Assembly (NCBI RefSeq): GCF_051433165.1
Contig: NZ_JBHMFS010000002.1
Coordinates: 245,419 to 309,418, forward strand
DNA length: 64,000 bases
Direction: 5' to 3'
DNA from: Falsiroseomonas sp051433165
GTDB lineage: Bacteria; Pseudomonadota; Alphaproteobacteria; Acetobacterales; Acetobacteraceae
Part shown: piece after piece, positions 61,343 through 64,000 of the stretch
Layout of the letters: each line of letters begins with the position of its first letter
Numbering within the stretch: the first letter of the stretch is position 1
Translations under genes and position numbers: made by a program
The notes under the pieces: generated by a model
Told to the model about the DNA's origin: nothing
Database searches by the model: none
The model's input: only the letters and a program-made list of their open reading frames with translations

Positions 61343-61346
61343 GATT

Positions 61347-62405
61347 TCAGAACCGGGCCGTGAAGCCTACGGAGCCGAAACTCTGCAGACCGCCGCGCTG
61401 GCCGTAGAACTCCTCCGTCCGCCAGACATGGCTGTAGGCCACCCGCAGGCCCCGGTAATGCACGACGAGGCCAGCCGTCACATCGGCCACCAGCGGCCGC
61501 TTGTCGACGGAAGGGCCGCCATCCCGCCATGTATTGCCGTCCAGGAAGATGTCGCGCGCCACGGCGCGGCCCTGGCCGCCAATGAAGCCGTACCAGCCGA
61601 ATGCCTCCCGCGGTTGGAAGAAGGCGGAGCCGACGAGGGCTGGGCGGATGCGTGGTGCGCCGAAATCCGCGTCCAGCCCCTGCCCCACCCGCATGGCAAG
61701 CCCGGCACCGGCATAGGTCGCGACATTGCCAAGCGCCACGGTGAAGGAAGGCAGCAGATCCGCCTGCAACCCGCCGATTTCCAGCGGTGCGGTGCGGCGC
61801 GTGCGCTCGAAAACCACGTTCAGCGCGAATTCATCCTTCAACTGGCTGTCCCAGCCCTGGGTGGTGTCGACGCGGATCGCCTCATGTACCGAATTCTGCA
61901 CGAATTCGCCGAGCGCCGCCGGGCCGACGACACCGGCCTGAATCTCCAGCGTGCTGAGCGCGAAGCCGGTATCCCGCTGCAGCACCAGCGCGCCATACAG
62001 ATGCCCGGCATAGGGTCGGTCGCGCGGGTCCGGATTACGGCGCTGGGTATCCGACGGGGTGTAGATAGCCTGCGCCAAGCCGGCGCCCCAGCGGACCTGG
62101 CCGGGGCCAAGCAGCCGGGTGGCCTGCTCATTCAGCCAGCGCAGCGGGCCTGGCAGTTCCGCGGAGGGTGAGCGCCAGGCCAGCTGCAGGCCGCTGGTAT
62201 AATTCTGGTCGGTGCCGCCCAGCGTGTCGTTTTCATAGTTGAAGGTCCAGCTGCCATACGGGTCCGGCGGCGGCGGCGTGACGATGCCGACCGTCGGCGT
62301 CAGCGCATCCGGCAGCGTGGGCAGGACGCCCTGGGCCAGGACGCCTTGGGCCAAGGCCGGCAGCGGGGCGAGGAGCAGCGTCAGCAGCAGGACGGTTTTG
62401 TTCAT
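61347..62405 (-). CDS. LpxR-like lipid A deacylase (DUF2219)
   Basis: 352 aa. Signal peptide MNKTVLLLTLLLAPLPALA, followed by a tandem 15-base duplication (AQGVLAQGVL). The family signature FNYENDTLGGTDQNYTSG is present, and many alternating hydrophobic strands suggest an outer-membrane beta barrel ending in GSVGFTARF with a C-terminal Phe. Known LpxR removes the 3'-acyloxyacyl chain of lipid A in a calcium-dependent manner. ATG at 62405 is preferred over one ten codons upstream. Confidence 0.88.
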   Translation of the reverse strand: MNKTVLLLTLLLAPLPALAQGVLAQGVLPTLPDALTPTVGIVTPPPPDPYGSWTFNYENDTLGGTDQNYTSGLQLAWRSPSAELPGPLRWLNEQATRLLGPGQVRWGAGLAQAIYTPSDTQRRNPDPRDRPYAGHLYGALVLQRDTGFALSTLEIQAGVVGPAALGEFVQNSVHEAIRVDTTQGWDSQLKDEFALNVVFERTRRTAPLEIGGLQADLLPSFTVALGNVATYAGAGLAMRVGQGLDADFGAPRIRPALVGSAFFQPREAFGWYGFIGGQGRAVARDIFLDGNTWRDGGPSVDKRPLVADVTAGLVVHYRGLRVAYSHVWRTEEFYGQRGGLQSFGSVGFTARF

Positions 62406-62500
62406 GCCGCGATCTATCCATTGCCGGTGGCGCAAGCAACGCCGCTACCCGCAACGAAGGCGCAACAACGTCACGATGGCGCTGTCACGAGATCGGCATC

Positions 62501-62725
62501 TCACGCCAGGTGCAGGGTTGCCGGATCGTTGGAGGTCGCGGTGACGGTCACCCAGTCATTCCCGCCGACGATCACGTTGAAGCCTGAGGCCTCCGCCAGC
62601 GCGGCGAAGCCGCGGGCGTGGAGCGCCCAGATAGGCTGCTCCGCCGGGAAGTTTGCCTGCTGCTCGGCCAGCAAAGGGCCGGCTACCAGCAGGTCCGGGT
62701 TCATCGCCCGATACGCCCTCAGCAC
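62501..62725 (-). CDS. Small hypothetical protein, unrecognised
   Basis: 74 aa with gene-like composition (LLVAGPLLAEQQANFPAEQPIWALHARGFAAL). I do not recognise it. The frame just to the right on the same strand (DGLLVHLITAFAVPEHSPHRL, stop near 62719) also looks coding, so this may be the tail of a longer gene broken by a frameshift near 62725. Lies in the gene-poor stretch between lpxR and tRNA-Ser. Confidence 0.35.
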   Translation of the reverse strand: MLRAYRAMNPDLLVAGPLLAEQQANFPAEQPIWALHARGFAALAEASGFNVIVGGNDWVTVTATSNDPATLHLA

Positions 62726-63157
62726 GCCAGCCGGTGAGGGGAATGCTCCGGCACCGCGAATGCGGTGATCAGGTGGACGAGCAGACCGTCCGCAGCAGCA
62801 GATTGAGCATTATACTGCTTTGGGCCTTCGATTGCACCGGCTCCGGCTGATGGTGCGGGACAGGGTCCATCAGCGGGGCGGGCGCGAGTTCGGCCCAGCT
62901 CTCTCCGGCCAGAACAGCGCCCCCAGCGTGGCCTGGCCGGCCGCCCCCTTCTGGCGCGTGTCATCGCTCTGCGCTGCCGCGAATTACACCGCTCCGGCCA
63001 CCCCCCCCCCCCGCGTGACGCGCAACTGCGGCGTCTGGCGCGATGGGAGGCACCGGATTGGCCGCACCACATCGATGGGGTACTGGGCTTGGCCGATGAC
63101 CTGCCGCCTAACGGGTATATTCCCCGGGGCACGGCCTGCGGTAGGTTGCAGCACTGG
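62726..63157. other. Gene-poor stretch before tRNA-Ser, with a 12-C tract
   Basis: No recognised gene. A rightward segment after the C tract (WEAPDWPHHIDGVLGLAD, then DLPPNGYIPRGTA, about 63050-63135) is gene-like but has no proper start. The frame before the tract (FGPALSGQNSAPSVAWPAAPFW) differs from the one after it. Could be a decayed or frameshifted gene. Confidence 0.35.
63001..63012. repeat. Homopolymeric tract of 12 C
   Basis: Twelve consecutive cytosines preceded by A and followed by GCG. Such runs are slippage-prone and can also be sequencing artefacts. No other homopolymer of this length is apparent in the window. Confidence 0.95.
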
Positions 63158-63247
63158 GATGGGTGGCCGAGCGGTTTAAGGCACTGGTCTTGAAAACCAG
63201 CGTGGGTGAAAGCCTACCGTGGGTTCGAATCCCACCCTATCCGCCAC
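63158..63247 (+). tRNA. tRNA-Ser (TGA)
   Basis: Ninety bases with a long variable arm. Acceptor GGATGGG pairs with CCTATCC (one G-U). The anticodon loop CTTGAAA gives TGA; GGTTCGAATCC is the T loop; CCA is encoded. Confidence 0.97.
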
Positions 63248-63710
63248 AGGTCGAATGACGGAGCCGACTTGGAGGCCCGAGCGTCCATTCTCCCCACCTC
63301 TCTCCCCACAACCCTCGGCGGCTGCCGGCGTACAGCACCGGACACAGACGTGCGAAATACGCCGATTCAAAGCGCACTTCATCGGCGTACCCTCGGTTCG
63401 AATCGCTTCCGCTCCGCCAGTTCCCATACGAGCCGCACTCTCCGCCTGACCGAGTGCCGCGCTGAGTGGCAGGTTTCCTGGGGTTTTGAGGGCAAACCTG
63501 TTGACTGGCCTGAAGCCGAGATGGGCGAAAATCGCTCTCCGAAGGCCCTTTCTCTCCGGACCTCCTGACTTGGCCGCTTTAGTACGGACAAGATAATATA
63601 AAAATAACAATACGTTGCGAGCATGCTGCCGCCGTGGAATTCGACCTGCACTCGGCACCCATGTGATACTGGCACTGTAATCAGTTCGGGCTTTTCGCCT
63701 GGCCGCTCTG
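63248..63710. other. Non-coding stretch downstream of tRNA-Ser
   Basis: No recognised gene in 463 bases. Contains a degenerate copy of the tRNA-Ser 3' end and an AT-rich patch near 63590-63610 (AAGATAATATAAAAATAAC) that is unlike the rest of the window. Open frames here are antisense shadows of tRNA sequence. Confidence 0.5.
63358..63419 (+). repeat. Degenerate tRNA-Ser 3'-end copy with adjacent inverted repeat
   Basis: GGTTCGAATC followed after exactly eight bases by TCCGCCA (63395-63419), the same spacing as in the intact tRNA-Ser. The T stem is no longer complementary, so it is not a functional tRNA. Just upstream, TACGCCGAT (63358-63366) and ATCGGCGTA (63381-63389) form a 9-bp stem. Could be an attachment-site remnant of an integrated element. 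Confidence 0.55.
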
Positions 63711-64000
63711 TCAGTTCGCCAGACCGATGACTCGATTGCCTGCGCCATCAACCCGCATTTCGAGCGCTTGCGACATCGACAGGACGTATGAAGTCGAGCC
63801 GCCAAGCGTGAACGGGTAAATGATCGGCGCCGAATCGATACTGGTGACGTTCAGATCATGGCCAGCATTTCTCAGGCACGCCTCGACGAGCCACGCAGCA
63901 ACCGCCGATTTATGCAGATCGATCGCATTGCTGCGAACAATCCGCTTGCCCTGGTTCATCCTCTCGATCGCGCCCCAGTTCGCCTGAGACTGGAGAACCA
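63711..64000 (-). CDS. Unrecognised protein, C-terminal fragment
   Basis: The frame is open from the right edge to the TGA or equivalent stop at 63711, so at least 95 residues are encoded and the start lies outside the window. An internal ATG at 63959 has AGAGG directly against it and is not a likely start. Visible sequence includes RSNAIDLHKSAVAAWLVEACL and IYPFTLGGSTSYVLSMSQAL. Base composition is less GC-rich than the rest. I do not recognise the family; position after a tRNA and its remnant is consistent with an acquired segment. Confidence 0.6.
   Translation of the reverse strand, partial: VLQSQANWGAIERMNQGKRIVRSNAIDLHKSAVAAWLVEACLRNAGHDLNVTSIDSAPIIYPFTLGGSTSYVLSMSQALEMRVDGAGNRVIGLAN

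Noticed and set aside
63176..63805. Leftward 209-codon frame containing GFEPTVGFHPRWFSRPVP
   Set aside because: This peptide is the well-known antisense translation of tRNA-Ser; the frame overlaps the tRNA and has no family features.
1..64000. CRISPR arrays, rRNA operons, prophage or transposase genes
   Set aside because: No regularly spaced repeats, rRNA motifs, DDE transposases, integrases or phage structural genes were seen on either strand.

Overview
This 64 kb window is GC-rich chromosomal DNA from an alphaproteobacterium. The ispDF/dusB-ntrBC-ntrYX-hfq-hflX block and the rlpA-dacC-tmk-holB-metG-tatD block are typical of the class. The orphan tricarboxylate-type (Bug) binding proteins, the many amidohydrolases and a D-amino-acid-type transaminase between ntrX and hfq suggest a Rhodospirillales/Acetobacteraceae (Roseomonas-like) host. 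That placement is inference; no rRNA or species marker is present.

Layout. 0-10.8 kb: a sulfotransferase-like fragment and gamma-glutamyltransferase, then a C-P lyase locus. phnG-H-I-J-K-L-M plus a DUF1045 gene form one tightly overlapping leftward operon. phnN meets it tail to tail. phnF and a second phnM-like gene are transcribed divergently from a shared operator region. No phnCDE transporter and no phnP lie in the locus. 10.8-16.6 kb: thioredoxin-reductase-like flavoprotein, OmpA-family protein, a leftward thiamine-precursor ABC transporter (ThiXYZ-like) led by a TPP riboswitch, and the manganese exporter mntP. 16.6-27.5 kb: metabolic accessory genes (deacetylase, DUF192, tRNA-Pro, amidohydrolase, 2-hydroxyacid dehydrogenase, two Bug proteins, a paired CMD/AhpD module, a fused nitrile hydratase, isochorismatase-type hydrolase, SugE/Gdx exporter, DUF4239, an NDUFS4-like complex I subunit, tRNA-Arg). 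27.5-28.2 kb is gene-poor. 28.2-33.2 kb: H-NS-like protein, a peroxiredoxin-cysK-cysE operon, enoyl-CoA hydratase and thiolase.

33.2-47.8 kb is core chromosome: ispDF, then a long rightward series dusB-ntrB-ntrC-ntrY-ntrX, a cluster of four perfect hairpins, a class IV aminotransferase, a HAD phosphatase, hfq, hflX, an inositol-phosphatase-like gene, greB and pirin. Two leftward genes (TIM-barrel, mazG) precede an AT-rich island at 49.74-49.87 kb holding a candidate XerCD dif site. To its right, leftward genes dominate up to 62.4 kb: MBL hydrolase, tatD, metG, holB, tmk, then dacC, rlpA, mltB, an amidohydrolase and an lpxR-like outer-membrane deacylase. One rightward chemoreceptor gene splits this run. 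The gene-strand pattern on the two sides of 49.8 kb is what a replication terminus would show, which supports the dif call but does not prove it.

62.4-64 kb is gene-poor and looks remodelled: an unrecognised small ORF, a 12-C tract, tRNA-Ser(TGA), a degenerate copy of that tRNA's 3' end about 170 bp downstream, and an unrecognised partial gene at the right edge.

The observations most worth following are the dif-like island, the nitrile hydratase beta-N/His-rich/alpha fusion, the TPP aptamer abutting its start codon, the four-hairpin cluster after ntrX and the two PhnM paralogues under one regulatory region.
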